From Heterocephalus glaber (Eukaryota; Chordata; Mammalia; Rodentia; Bathyergidae), in contig NW_004624864.1 of NCBI RefSeq assembly GCF_000247695.1, positions 5,331,939-5,395,938 on the forward strand: DNA of 64,000 bases, written 5' to 3'. Made by a program: the position numbers and the translations under genes. Position 1 is the stretch's first letter, and each line of letters opens with the position of its first letter. Shown here in pieces: positions 34,144 to 47,276 of this stretch. The notes under the pieces are model-generated. The model had not been told where the DNA came from. It saw nothing but the letters and a program-made list of their open reading frames with translations, and searched no databases.

Positions 34144-37100
34144 AATAACAGTGATGCTAAATATTTGAACTTGCCATTTCTTTTTTTCATTTTGAGAAAT
34201 CTTTGGTATCTTTCTTAAAGCAATTTAATCTCTTTTTTATAAAGCTGTGTTTTACTTAACTTTTATTTCATACATACTTTCACATTTTAATGAGCATTAT
34301 TTTAGAAATTCACTTTAAGTGGAAATAATGAAGTCTGTGTCAAGTCTATTATGGAATTTCCTGTGATGTTAAGAGCAACTTGTGTGCAACACAAGAAAAG
34401 TTACTTTTCATTTCAAAAACATTTTAATATCATTTTAGTATCATACAATATCCATCCTTACCCTATCTTTAGATAATTTTATAATAAAAGAGAGCTCTAC
34501 TCTTTCCATAACTCATTGTGTTGATAGTACAGTGAATAAGGCAAATTAGTTAGTAGAAACCATTTTTAAAACAAACATTCTGGTATTTAGATCCTGGGTC
34601 TGTGACCTTTTCAGTTTATAAACCTCATTAATTTACTGAAATCTTGTGGCTCAGTTCATCCACCTGCACAAGATACATCACAATTCCATTTGCACCTCGT
34701 CAGAGGATCAGTATAAAACTTTTGGGGCAATAATAGGATTGTTGGGCCTTATCTTCAGAAGACTGGGATTCTCATGATATTTTAGTACATAATACATTTT
34801 TTGAAAAATATTTGTTCATATTTTACAAAATTTTCTTGTTTATTTTAATTGAACAAAACACAAATAGAAGAAAAGAAAACAGAAGCCATTAGCTCCAAAT
34901 TTTCTATTTGAAAACAAAACAAAATTTTAAATAGAATTAAATTATAAGAAGCATATACATGTTAATATTGTAGATAATTTGGAAAATAATGAAAACTATT
35001 AAAGCAGAGAAATATTCCATTGCAATTATTGAAAGTGCTGTGCATATTTCTCTAAATAACTGGTTATTAACATTCATTATTTAATATGATTTCTTCTATT
35101 TCCCATGTGATCTTTGTTGCTTTCTGTATTCATTTTAAAGTTTATCATCAAACAATTTCTTTGTAATTGAAATCAATGAAATGAATATATTCTCAGTATA
35201 TGAGCAAAATTAATACTGTCATTATTCATTGCTTTGAAACTAAAATACTGTGAATTCACCAAGGTAAAAATCTGCATGTGGTAATATCCTTTAGCTGCAT
35301 ATTTGCTAACCATGCTAAAACCATAACTTTATGTGACATGCAAAGAACACTCAGCCTTCTGTTTCTTTGCCTTTCACCTTACATCTTTTTTTGTTTGTTT
35401 TTGTTTTTTTTGGTACCAGGGATTGAACTCAGGTCTTTGCCCTTGAGAGGGAGGCTTTGGAACCACTGAGCTAAATCCCCAGCCCTACTTGATGTCTTTT
35501 GATTTGTAATGCTATGGAAAAATAAATTACATTGTAAGCATCATTTACATTACATTTTAATGGAAATAATTTGGCCAAAAGGATTGAGAATCAATTTTGA
35601 ATATGTTGCATTGAATAAGTTTAGGTCAATAGAGAAATAAAAACTCTTCTGAAATATTTTATCTATATTTCTATAACTGAATAGTTAAATTTCTCTTCTA
35701 TATTTCAGGTCATTATATATTATGTAGTTTAATTTTCTAAATAAATATTTTATTTCCACTTATTAATCTTTTATTATATTATTTTAATCCCAGCATGTGA
35801 TTGTTTAAATGATTTATTTTTTGAAAGTTTTTACTTTTTGTAAAATCATATTTGTCTATTTTTATTGTATAAAGTACAAGAGCTCTATTTTAAAAGTTAG
35901 GAGTTTTTGATATATTACTAATTCAAACAACTAGTTTGTAAATATCATGTAGTATATTCTTCAAATTTCTGAATCTTTCACAAAGTTATTTCTTCTCCTA
36001 AATCAATATTACCTCAAATTATTATTTCCTTTTTCTTTATGTTTTTAGAATCCATTTTATTATATATTATTATATATTATTTATTATATTGTTTCTTGGT
36101 AGCGTATCTTTTCCTCAAACCCTACAGGACTTCATCACATGAGATGTACACGTCTAAGCCTTTATAAGAACCCACTGCTAAGAAATTACACTGTTCACTC
36201 TCCCTACACCTCTAACTCTCACCATACAGTGCTCTCACTCTCTGAGTTTCCTCTGAGGGATCTCCTCACTCTTCCCTGGAAATGTAGGTCCCCAAATGAC
36301 CCAGGACACTTTCAGTGGTCTAGCTTCAAAATTTCTGCTGTCAAATATCAGCAATCAAAAACAAGTCTACCCCTCACTTCCTTATTTATGACTAAGTCTG
36401 CATCCCTTTCTGTGCTTTCTTTTCCATAGCAATTTTTTCCCATCTTTCATTCCATATCTTTTGCTGTTTTCTTCTGTTGTGCATCTGTTTCCCCATGAGA
36501 TCACATAAGGCTGTGGCCCCAGATATTTCCTCAGCACTTAGAGCAGGGTTTGAGTAAGTGTATTTGGAGGCTGAATTTACAAAGGATGCCACCGAGTGGA
36601 GCACAGAAAAGTTAAATAGCTCACTTGTGGTCTCTTCATTGGTTACAGCCTATGCTCATTTGAACTTAGAGCAGCAATACCGATCATTATCCTATTTTAT
36701 GGCATTATTTATAATAATATGTACTTAAATTCAAGTTGAATTCCTTAATACATTAACAAAACGTACAATAGAGATCACTGAAAAGTGATACATTGTTGTG
36801 AAATGTTTTGTGGAATTTCTGATATAAGATACAGTGATTTGGTACCAATAGTTAATTTTTTTGAAGTACACAGGTATAAACTTATTTACAGAAAAGTTAA
36901 CTTGGACAAGCAGAGAATGAATATATGCTGTTTGGTGATGGGAAGGTTAATTGTGTTAGTTCGAAGTCAGGCTTTCCTAAAATAACAACAGGACTCAGGA
37001 AGACTGGCTCAACATAGAAACACATGCCTGGATATAACCTGAAGTCTAGTTAGTGTTAATTATTTATTCTTATTGCTGTAATTATAACTTCAGGATGGCT

Positions 37101-38751
37101 ATATTTGGTGAGCTAATTCTGGGACCCAGGTTCCTCTCTGCTTTTGTTCTGTTACATTGTAACTGTTATCCTGTTATCCATGGTTAAATAGTGAAACTGT
37201 TACCTGTCCACGATTTCCATGTAAGGAATAGGTGAGAATTATTTTACAAAGGAAAAACTATTACAATTTCCTTTCAGATGAATGAATGTCTCTCATACAA
37301 GTGTAATTTATTAAGATAGATATGGGACTATTCAGAGGACCTATTGATTACCTTCAGAGAATTGTACTTCTTAATTCCCAAATATATGAGCAAAATTTGG
37401 TTTACATTATGTTACTTTCCATTTTGATATTTTTGATTACTATAGTGAGAATTTTATTTCATTCTTGGTATAACAATATTTGTTTCTCTCTTTGAAGTGG
37501 TAACCTTTGTTCATAAAATTCGACGATGTATTAATTTCTACTTAGAATGGTATTTAGGATAACCTTTAAAATAAGACCTTTTGAGTAGTACAGATCAAAT
37601 TTTTCTTTCCATCTCTGTGATTTTTGACAAGGATTCATTTCTGTTTGGTTTAAATACATAATATATTAGTATAACTATATTACAGTCCTTTATTTTTAAA
37701 GTAATTGTAATTACATTTTCCAATATTTTTCATATTTCTATGTGTATTTTTCACTTTTAATCTTATTTCTTTATTTTCAGATTTTTTTCATAAAAATTTC
37801 TTCATATTGATAATTCTAGAGTCCCCTGACCAGCTCAACAAATGGTTTCATGCATTTCTTATTTTTAAAAATGCTGGTTAGTCTTTCCTCAAATTTTTCC
37901 TGTTTAATGTTTTCTCTACTCTTTAGTACTGCTCCATAATTATTGTATCCTTTTATTACCGCCATCGCCTTGACATTCTTTTTGTTCAGGCAACTTGTAT
38001 TGGTTTATTATCAATTTCACAATGATTTCTCAATCTGCACTGACCATACTGATGAGCCTGTAGGAAAGCCCTATGTGTCTGAGATCAGATTACTTGTGTG
38101 TGTGTGGGGGGGTGGCTTCTGGAGGACTGGAATGTTCTTCTGGAGCAGGTGTCTAACTGCTCCTAGTTTGAAGCAATTCATTGAACCAGACAAGCACAAA
38201 TGGTGACAAAGTTTGTTTGAAGAAGTAAAAGTGAATGATAAGGAGACATTGGCTGTGCACAGAGAACTTAAGCTGAGTAACAGAGGGAACAAAACCTACA
38301 TCCTGAAGAATAAAGGGCAGACACCATGGCTGTGTTCTTTTATGCCATCCACACCTGATGGGAATCTCTGAGGCCTTCTACATACAAGGTCCTGAGAGTG
38401 GGTTGCTGCGTAGACTCTAGGATCCTGATGTGCCTTTCTTCCCAACCAGAGGCCCTTCTCCTGTCTCTTGGATGTGTGTATTTCCCTATTTCACTGGGCT
38501 CCAAAAGCTTCCATCTGTCAGTGATAATATTGGTACACCCATGCATTTATTTTTTATCTTCTCCAGGAAAATCATTTTTCAAGCCACTGTGAATTCCTGT
38601 AGACAAATACTACAGGAATGGCTGTATTTTAACTAGCTGACTTAATTAGCCTTTCTGATATGTTTTTGAGAGTGACCTGCAAAGAAGCCTTTGAGATTAA
38701 ACAAGCTCCATATTCTTCACTTTTGCTATGTGCTCACAGTTGACATTCATT
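34144..38751. other. 3' region of the OR-3 unit, no gene
   Basis: AT-rich and collinear with 46.6-49.65 kb after OR-4: 'tacataatacattttttgaa' near 34785 and 47290, 'ggactcaggaagactggctcaac' near 36990 and related text near 48480, and 'atttctcaatctgcactgac' near 38025 and 49573. The open frames at 36139-36604 and 37943-38206 are not preserved in the OR-4 copy. Confidence 0.6.
35393..35486 (-). mobile_element. ID-like SINE
   Basis: Reversed copy: T/G-rich tail, 'ggtaccagggattgaactcagg', 'ccactgagctaaatccccagccc'. The OR-1 flank has an uninterrupted equivalent near 3497-3545. Imperfect direct repeats ending in 'tctttt' flank it. Confidence 0.92.
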
Positions 38752-38828
38752 TTGAGGCCAGCTTCAGTAAAGTAGTGAGTTTAAGGCCAGTCTGAACTAC
38801 ATAGTGAGACCCTGTCTCAAAAAAAAGA
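38752..38828 (+). mobile_element. B1-like SINE fragment
   Basis: 'gaggccagcttcagtaaag', 'ttaaggccagtctgaactac' and 'atagtgagaccctgtctc' plus poly-A: the 3' half of a 7SL-derived SINE. Confidence 0.8.
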
Positions 38829-39479
38829 GCAATGTAGTTAAAACTTTTGTATGCAGTTTATCATCTGTGATAAAAGGAAACAGTATAGTAATGTCTTGGA
38901 GATGTTACTACAGAAAATAGATACATTAAAATATATAAAATATTAGCACAATCATCATGTACCTAATAAGCTTCATATAAATGCATGTTATTACTTTTGC
39001 ATGGGAAGAATATTTCCTTAACCCTTCTAGGTTTTCTGCCAGTGAAAATAAAACAGGCAAAGAGAGTTTGCCTAGAATGAACATGAAAACATTTGCATAA
39101 AATTTTCCATAAAGGAGGGCTGAAAAGTGGCAGACAGGAGGCAGCACCCACAAAACATTCCAGCATATTAAAAAAAAAAATCTGCACATGTTCACCGTGC
39201 AGAGTAGTTACATTTGTATTTGGGGAGTTGGTGTATCTACATACTGCATCTGATCATTTTAATTCTCCATATGCTCCCCACCCTCCTCTCTCCCTAGTCT
39301 CATCACCAATTCTCTACCTCCATTTCCCCCTCTCCCTCCTTCATTTTGATTTTTAAATTACTTACACTTGAGTTTCTCATACATGACAAATTATGCTATT
39401 CAGGATATTTATGCAAATCAACATATGCCTAGCTCTGTGTGGAGATAGAGGAACCCGAGAAAATTACTCCATTGAAATT
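38829..39479. other. AT-rich spacer, no gene
   Basis: Its later part ('gtatctacatactgcatctg', then C/T-rich text at 39268-39340) corresponds to the pyrimidine-rich spacer near 5140-5260 and 16590-16740. Open frames are short and unconserved. Confidence 0.5.
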
Positions 39480-40420
39480 TCAGTGAACCGGGAACCAGGC
39501 TAAGCCCAAGCATATTGGTATTTAAAGAGGTGAGCAAAGGAAGTAATGCACAGCACTGAGTGAGTGGCTGCCCTGGGAGGGAGGGAGGGAGAGAACTTGT
39601 CCTGTGCCTGCAATAAGAGAGGCCTCAGTGCACTCACAGGACTGCTGGCTTTGACACCTAACAGAGCCACAGCCTGAGCAGGAGGAAACCTGAGTGCAGC
39701 CAAGTGAAGCAGCTCCAGTGACAATTTCATCTTTTCTCCTGGCTCACACAATGTTGTGCCAGGAGTCACCTTAGAAGTCCCTGCTTCCTCTGTGTCTACA
39801 TAAAAGGCAGGAAAAGCACAGAGAAGAAAGCCCCTGAGTGCCCAGCCCTCTGTTCTGCTAGGAGGCATTGAGAGTAAGTAGGGCAGTGCACAGACATGGG
39901 CTAGCTGTACCTCTCCAGAAAGGGCTGGGAATTGAGGCATTGGGGCCAAGGTCAGGACCTGAGCACATATTATGGAGACTCCATGTTTTACCCTCACCCT
40001 CCATCCTGAGAGCAGAGGGGATGAGGGCCACTGTAGTCCAGGCTCCCCAAGGGCAAACTTGGCTGAGGGCAGAGGTCATCACAGAGGGCAGAACTCATCT
40101 CTAGGTGCCCCTAAAAAGTTTCTAGTATTTGTGCAGAGGCTGAGAAAGAGACAGGAAAGAAGAAAAGCAAGATAATTTCACTGTCCCTTCTTTACAAGGC
40201 ACCGTCCACCAACAGACACCAACATGGCTGCAACTCTCCTGTCAGTGTGGTGCCCTCCCCTTGAGAACCTGCTGCTGTGTTTTGGAGGTGGGCAGACCCA
40301 TATGGCAGGGCTGAGATCAGAGAGGGAGAGTCCTGGGCCCACTGCTAACATTCCCTGCCCCAAGAATGGCCTTCCACAGGATTCACTGGTTTCAGCAGTT
40401 TCTCTTCACTGAATCCCAGC
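39480..40420. repeat. Spacer segment S, copy 4
   Basis: GC-rich. 39840-40180 matches 16030-16400 ('aaggtcaggacctgagcaca', 'gcaaacttggctgagggcagaggtca'). The 165-codon minus-strand open frame at 39500-39997 is the longest non-OR frame nearby, but the equivalent sequences at 4.7 and 16.2 kb do not keep it. I see no domain, so it is not called as a gene. Confidence 0.55.
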
Positions 40421-41200
40421 CATGAATCCAGAGGCTCTGTGGAGCCAGACTCCAATCACAGGCCTGCAGCTGCTTTATGAGCAGCACTGCCCACCACTTC
40501 CTGGGTCAGTCTAGGAGGCTCCTCCAGTGGTCTGAACCCTTGTGTTATAACACAGGTCCCCATAAAAGAAAGATTCACTTTGGTAGTCCTGTAAACAAGC
40601 TCCTGATTTATCTTTCATGTAATGTGAGCTCAAGACATCCTGTCTATCTGCTCAGGACTCATGTTCATGAGTAGGGTGTGTAGAGGGGTGGATTCTAAAG
40701 AAAGACCAAAAGGCACTAGGGGAAGTTAGCACTGGGGAGTTGCAGAGAGCAGCAGCCAACAAAGCTCAGCAGTGGAGACCAGCAACCAGCAGAGTTCACA
40801 GACAGCATTTGGCACAAACCAGCTCTGGAAGCAGCAACTGGTAGCCGTAGAGGCCAGCACTTGATAGAGTCACTGAATTTTGTCCAGCAGAAGCTGGAAC
40901 CACAAGGAGGAAAACAGCAGCTAAGACCAGCATTCAGGTGGATGGCCATGGTCAGCACAAGTCTATGGTGGATGGCAGTGGCCAATGGCAGCCCTGACTG
41001 GAAGCCCTTGGCTCACATGTGCCAGCCAGCATTATCTGGTATCATCATGAGCCAGCAGAACTGCAAGCAGAGCTACGTTTTGCCAGTTCGGAATTTCCAT
41101 CTTAATTTGACCAAAAGATCCCCAGTTTCATTGGCAGCACAGTCTGCCCCCCTTCCAAACACCACCAAAGAATAATACTTGCACTCTGTGGACCTCCTTG
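40421..41200. other. GC-richer, CAGCA-rich spacer
   Basis: 40735-41060 contains many dispersed 'agcagc', 'ccagca' and 'cagcaac' units without a fixed period. Open frames on both strands reach about 100 codons through compositional bias. No paralog was found elsewhere in the window. Confidence 0.45.
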
Positions 41201-41989
41201 ATAGTAATCAAACTCCACACACTCACATCTGCACAGGGCTTTCCCCTGGTGAGCTTCCACCTGGAACAGGCTCCTCCCAGGTACCTGTAGGACACCTCCT
41301 TCAAGTCTCTGCTTCATAGACCTATTTTTGTTGAAGTTGACCTTGACCACTTGATTTCTCACTGCTGCCACCTCCTCCAAATACTGAACCTCCATTGATT
41401 GTGTTCTTTCCCAAGCTATTTCCTCATTTAGAGTGCATTTTATGTCTTAATATATTATCATATCACTTGGTTTTATTAGTTTTCTTTCTCCTTGATGGGT
41501 ATGCATAATCTACCAATTCTACAGTTGTTACACTCAGCCATCCACATCTACTTCTGCATCATCCTCAGATTCTATGAGTTATTGTACTTGATTATAAGGG
41601 TTTGATACATTTCTATAAGTTTACTAAATTTAATTAAAATAAGTCCTATTTTCTGGTCACTGTATAATGGACTATAAAATTAAGGTTTAAAAAATAAAGC
41701 ACCAGCTGTTAACCAATATTTTAAAAATAAAAGATGATTTTAGAATATTGTTAGACAAAAAATACCTATAAAATATACAAGAATAGTAAAAATCTAAAAC
41801 AATATATCTGAGTGAAAAATAAAGTGACACTCATAAGACAAATGCAAATATTTTTCAGAGTGATTGAACAGAGAAAAAATAAGATAAGTAGCTACTACTA
41901 CTAAATGTGGGAGAGAAAAGTGAATTAAAATGAATGAAGTTGGGGAAACAAAATAATAAAATAGATCAATCAAAGTATTATAACTTTTT

Positions 41990-41991
41990 AT

Positions 41992-42051
<60 letters not shown>

Positions 42052-42133
42052 ACCTTGTTGGTACCAAGGATTGAAGTCAAGACCTTATACTTGCAAGGTA
42101 GGTGAGGTACTTTTAAGCTAAATCCCTGGTTCT
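41990..42133 (-). mobile_element. ID-like SINE with tail expanded to (CTTT)n
   Basis: Reversed SINE ('ttggtaccaaggattgaagtc' to 'ttaagctaaatccctggttc'). Its A-tail has become a (CTTT)n microsatellite at about 41993-42051. The duplicated target 'tattataactttt' lies at about 41976-41988 and 42134-42146. Confidence 0.92.
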
Positions 42134-44294
42134 ATTATAACTTTTAAAATAGCACCTATCAAAGACTGAATATAACCAATGTATTCATCATGAAGAAATA
42201 ACAAAGGTGTAAGTTGTTGCACAAGATAATTAATCTCAATCGATTATTATTCATATGCATGAATCAAAATGTCAAACTTTACATCATAAATTTGTGTAAC
42301 TATTATATCATTAAAAATGAAGAAAAGAATATTCAAATATTTAATGAACCAAAGATAAATGAGAAAAAATACATAGTAAGAATAATCCAGGAGACAGTGT
42401 AGGAAGGGAAAGAAAAAAGTTTTAAAAAGGGATAATTTAAAGTATGATGACTCTTTCCCACTTGTAAAAGATCTATGTCCATATTTCCTACTAAGAAAGT
42501 AAAATCTGAAAAAAATGTGATGACTAAGTAGCTAAAATATATCATGATTTAAATTGAGAGAGACTATACATTCCTGGATTCACTTTCGTTGTGATTGTGA
42601 AGCAGTAGTTACAACCATTTCTCTGCCATCATAAGTATCTCAACACATGGCCCAAATGTGTTTCAATGATAGAAAATCTTGCATAAGAAAAACCTATCTG
42701 ATGGCATCTTTCAATCGCCTGCCTACTGAGGTGATATTGGCATAGAAATTCACCATTAGTCTTTCATTTGGATTAAATCCCAACATTATGTAGTTAGCAC
42801 ATATTTTGATACTGGCTTCTAAATTTCTAAATCTACCTGTCTCAGTGAATCTAAAATATCATTAATAGAGTTTTGTCTAAACAAGTCCATTGGCAATATG
42901 ATAATTGACAGAAATACTCCTTTATCCACCACCACATACTTCCAGCCATGAGCACCTTTTCCTAGGAGATTCTAATATATATTTGTTCATGAATTCATTC
43001 AAAATTCACAATAATTTTTCTTAGGTTCAAACTGTGCCTTATTTTATTCACTCTTTGCTTCCTCTTTTAAGTTAAATAATGCTGAATGAAACTTTTCAAC
43101 TTCACTATTATGTTTTCATATCTTCTTATTCTTTGTAAATCATTTGACATGATTCCATAAAAAAGTGTTTGTCTACTGAATTCATTGCTAAAATCTATGT
43201 TAACTTCAGGGCTGATTGACTCCTTCTATTCACTTTCCTTTTACAAAATAAAAACAAAATCAAATACACTAGGACAGCAACCCACATTTCACAGCATGGA
43301 CTATTAGAGGGAACAGGTGACACAGACAACCCGGGATGGAGATTCTGACCCATTTCAGTGATGCCTGAAGATGTGCATTTATCTGCCGGGAGCACTGAGT
43401 TTCCTCAGTGATGGATGGGACATCATAGAATACATAACACATGAATGTGTTGGTTAATAAAATGTCAGCCTCCCATAGTCATGGGATATTCTGATATTTC
43501 AGCTATTTAATTAGGATGACATTGAAAACACAGAATTATGATAATTAAGTAAATCTAGAATTATGCTTCCCAATAAGCTTTACAGGCGCAAAGGTAAATT
43601 CTTTGGAGAAAGCATTGTGTAAGCAAAATATTAAGGAGTATTGAATTGTTTCATGCTTTTCTTTGAATTTGTTGTTTTCTTTTTTTTTTAATAATGATGA
43701 TTTACTTCTATGGTCAATTCATACTTCTAAATATATAATACTTCTTGGTGAGATTTTCATATTGCATTCTTTATAGTGATATTCATAAATACATCTCTAG
43801 AAATATTTTTTCCAACAACTTAGTTAAAAATTCCTGACTGATCGCTTCAATGCAAATGTGATTGTCTGAAAATCTATACATTATTTGTCACTTTGAAAAG
43901 GAAAAAATGAATTTCAGCAACAGTTTCAAGGATTACAAAAAGAGATGAATTGTTTATGGGTCTTCTAAGGGAGAAAAAGTCTTTTGTGAATTTAGTCCTT
44001 GAACTTTTGTCCTTGGAATGAGGCCAAGCAACATTCCCCGGAAATTATGCCCCAAGGATGACCAATGTCACGTTACTCTGAGAGCCCATCAGGTGAGTGC
44101 CTGGAGTGATTAGCAGGGAGGGAAGGAGCACACTGCCATGTTCACATGTACACTTCCGCCCTCAGATGGTATCTGGATAAAACCTCCTCATAGAATTTGC
44201 ATTTCATCAAGAGCTGAACTGAATATAATGTACCTCAGAATAGAAAAATGAATGCATAAAAGCATAAAAATAAATTACATAAGAAACAAAGCTA

Positions 44295-44396
44295 GGGCCG
44301 GGGATTTAGCTCAGCTGTTCTCTGCTTGCCCTGCAAGCACAAGGATCTGAGTTTAATCCTGGGTACAAAAAAAAAAAAAGAAAGAAAGAAAGAAAG
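44295..44396 (+). mobile_element. ID-like SINE
   Basis: 'gggccggggatttagctcag' to 'gagtttaatcctgggtac', then poly-A and a short (GAAA)n tail; a short 'aagcta' repeat lies on both sides. Confidence 0.92.
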
Positions 44397-44739
44397 CTAT
44401 TAGAAATTTTTAGCTGCTTATTTGGTTTTAGTATTTCATTTTTTAGAGAATAATTTGAGGTTGACAAGATTCTACAGAGATAACCCTGGGAAAAATTTGT
44501 TTACAACAACTTTGTCTCACAGTAAGTAATGTTCCTCAAATTCAAAGGGATTAGATTATATATAATGCCATGGAAATTTTGCCAGGAAAATTGGCATATG
44601 TGTATCATTTAGGCCTTACCTGGGGTAATGTTAAGATTTGTGAAACTAGAATGTAGATTGGGTAGAATTAAAGTCTTCAGCACATGTACATAATTTCAAA
44701 ATGTATTTTTAAAATAAATTACATTTTGACCGATCAAGT

Positions 44740-44955
44740 TGGGTGACACCAGATCCCTCTGGGCTCCCTCCCTCCTGTGTCCAGATTACAGCAGACGCTT
44801 ACCTCCTGGCAGCTCTGAGTGCCCTGCTCAGAAGGACGCGATGTCTTCCTGGACAGCAGGATTTCTTCCTGACTCCTCTGAGAGGAGGAGCGGCAGGGGT
44901 GGAGAGGGCCACTCTCATCAGGGGGATGCTGGAGAAGCAGCAGACCTTTACAAAC
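44740..44955 (+). promoter_or_regulatory. Conserved block upstream of OR-4 (shortened)
   Basis: Equivalent of the block before OR-1/2/5, lying 0.87 kb before the ATG, but missing its first part. Shared text: 'gggctccctccctcctgtgtccag(a/g)ttacagca' and 'cttacctcctgg'. It holds several CpGs ('gacgcgatg', 'gagcggc') in otherwise CpG-poor DNA. The 60-90 codon open frames here are not conserved. Confidence 0.38.
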
Positions 44956-45617
44956 CCTGATGTTAAAAAATTAATTTGTTTTGCTATTATAAACAATAAT
45001 AATGTGTGGATATAATTTTAATTTGCCTCACATAAGTCCCTAGCAGTAAATTTAATTTGTAATTAATATCAAGTAGCTTGGAAAAGTAAGGCACAGTTAG
45101 TAACACATTTAAACTGTTTTCAAACTATTTATTACATATCCTTGTTCAGGTGTGCTAAAAAACTTATAAGCAGGAACAGAGGTTTCTCAGGCATTTTCTT
45201 GCAGTCAAGATTTCTTGGTGCAATCACTCTGTGAACATGGAATTGTTCTAATTTCAGATGTTACTTTCTATTCCCTTGGTCTGATACAGATTATACAAAT
45301 ATGTACTAGTGTCTAAGTAAATCGTCTTCATACGGATTGAACGGGTTAACTAATGAACACATTCACAATTTTAACAGGTTCATTCTTGTTACCTAGGCTG
45401 CAATATTTTAAAATATTAGCATTAAATATCAATTTATAACCAAATCTATAAGTGAAAATTAGGTTTAACTTCTACCTAATAAAGTTAATATAATTTCAGG
45501 AAACTCTAAACTATATTATTAAAAAGGTTTGTCATTAACAGACTAAAATATATTTGAGGTCACTCAGGTCAAAAATATCTGAAAAGAATATTCACCAGAT
45601 AAGTGAAGCAGGACATC

Positions 45618-46577
45618 ATGGGTAGATGGAACTCTACCAGTGTGTCTGACTTCATCCTCATGGGGCTGACGGACTCTGCAGAGACACAGCTGGTCCTCTC
45701 CATGCTCTTTCTCCTGATTTATCTGATCACGGTGCTGGGGAATGCAGGAATAATGCTGATCATTTGCCTGGATCCCCAGCTTCACACCCCCATGTACTTT
45801 TTTCTCACTCATCTGTCACTTCTTGACCTCAGCTACTCAAGTGTTGTCACCCCAAAAACCTTACAGAACTTACTGACTTCCACCAAGAGCATCTCCTTCC
45901 AGGGCTGCTTCACCCAGATGTTCTTTTTCATCCTCTTGGCTGCCACTGAATCTTTCCTTCTCTCCTCAATGGCCTATGATCGCTATGTAGCTATCTGCAA
46001 CCCTCTTCTCTATCCAGTTATTATGTCCACAAGACTGTGCCATGCCCTGCTTGGTAGCTGCTATGTTATTGGCTTTGTTGATTCCACTATGAGTGTGATT
46101 TTCATTAGCAGACTGCATTTCTGCAAGTCTAATGTCATCCAGCACTTTTTCTGTGACTCATCCCCAATTTTAGCTCTGTCCTGCAGTGACACATTTGAGG
46201 TTGAATTCATTATATTCATTTTTGCTGGATCCACCATAGTGCTGTCCCTCATCACCATATCTGGATCCTATGTGTCCATCCTCTCCACTATCCTGAAAAT
46301 TAATTCCACTGCTGGAAAGAAAAAAGCCTTCTCCACCTGTGCCTCACATCTCCTGGGAGTCACCATCTTCTACAGCACTACAACTTTTGCTTACCTAAAA
46401 CCTAAGTCATCCTACTCCTTGGGAAAGGATCAGGTGGCTTCTGTGTTTTACACAATTGTGATCCCCATGCTGAACCCTCTCATTTACAGTCTCAGGAACA
46501 AAGAGGTGAAGAATGCTATTGTTAGAATCATGGAGAAGAGAGAGGGCTACAGGCAGTTAATATCACAGTGGTGCTAA
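45618..46577 (+). CDS. Olfactory receptor OR-4 (OR8H-like), intact
   Basis: 319-residue seven-transmembrane odorant receptor. The chosen ATG (gacatcATGg) matches the start of the paralogs; the frame upstream is open only through a GTG 15 bases earlier. Landmarks: NST glycosylation site at 5-7, GN in TM1 at 41-42, PMYFFL at 58-63, Cys97, [10 protein letters not shown] at 118-127, three loop-2 cysteines, SY in TM5, [10 protein letters not shown] in TM6 and PMLNPLIY in TM7. The C-terminal tail is several residues longer than in OR-2 and OR-5, because the stop used there is bypassed and the frame runs to a TAA at 46575. TM3-TM5 residues differ clearly from OR-2/OR-5 ('FILLAATES', '[10 protein letters not shown]'), suggesting a different ligand range. 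It is the only intact member of group A here. Confidence 0.96.
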   Translation: MGRWNSTSVSDFILMGLTDSAETQLVLSMLFLLIYLITVLGNAGIMLIICLDPQLHTPMYFFLTHLSLLDLSYSSVVTPKTLQNLLTSTKSISFQGCFTQMFFFILLAATESFLLSSMAYDRYVAICNPLLYPVIMSTRLCHALLGSCYVIGFVDSTMSVIFISRLHFCKSNVIQHFFCDSSPILALSCSDTFEVEFIIFIFAGSTIVLSLITISGSYVSILSTILKINSTAGKKKAFSTCASHLLGVTIFYSTTTFAYLKPKSSYSLGKDQVASVFYTIVIPMLNPLIYSLRNKEVKNAIVRIMEKREGYRQLISQWC

Positions 46578-47178
46578 GCATTTCCACTTGTCTTTTCCTT
46601 TTTTTAGTGGGAAATTGTAGTTTGTTTTTGAACCAAAAATTGTGGTTTCACTTACTGTTTTTTTTCCTCTCAAGCTGTCCTTTCCTTACCAAATAAGATA
46701 GTGGCCATTTCCAGGCAAAGATGTTTAGACATTTGTATTTTATCTGGCAATTGTGAAATGTGCGTTAGTCTGTGAATAAGCACATGTGGCCTCAAGGGCA
46801 ACTAATGTGCAAAAGAAGAAAATATGTTTGTCATATTGAAAATGACATTATGTCATATTCATTCATCCTCGAATTTTAGACAATTTTGTTATTAACTCTG
46901 CTTATAATAGAGATTAATAGTAGCAATGTTTTGAGAAATGGATTTGCAATAAAGAATTGGGCATTTAGATTCTAGCACTGTTACCTTTCTAGAGTACAGC
47001 CCAAATTAATTAACTGAAATTCTTGCAGTCAGTATCGTCAACTGCACAAGATATATAATAATCCCATGTTTGTGTGGTCTGAAGGTGGTTGTAAATATTG
47101 AGGGTAATAACAATGAATACTGGGTATTATCATCAGATGCCTTGCATTACTAGGGTATTTGATACATACTACATTTTT

Positions 47179-47276
47179 GGGGCCGGGGATTTAGCTCAGT
47201 GGTTTCACCACCTGCTGTGCAAGTGCAAGGACCCAAGTTTGATCCCCGGTACCAAAAAAAAAAGTTCCCCCAAAAA
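47179..47276 (+). mobile_element. ID-like SINE
   Basis: 'ggggccggggatttagctc' to 'gatccccggtacc' plus poly-A. Long target duplication 'atacataMtacattttt' on both sides (about 47162-47178 and 47277-47294). The OR-3 unit has the empty site at about 34784-34805. Confidence 0.95.

Larger units (their letters stand above)
41201..44739. other. Distal 5' flank of OR-4, no gene
   Basis: Collinear with 30.34-33.14 kb. It ends with 'cttttgtccttggaatgaggcc' (about 44010), the last text shared with the OR-3 unit before its deletion. Carries two ID-like SINEs. Confidence 0.65.

Noticed and set aside
39500..39997. 165-codon minus-strand open frame
   Set aside because: It lies in duplicated spacer segment S. 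The equivalent frame is not kept at 4.7 or 16.2 kb, there is no recognisable domain, and composition alone can explain it.
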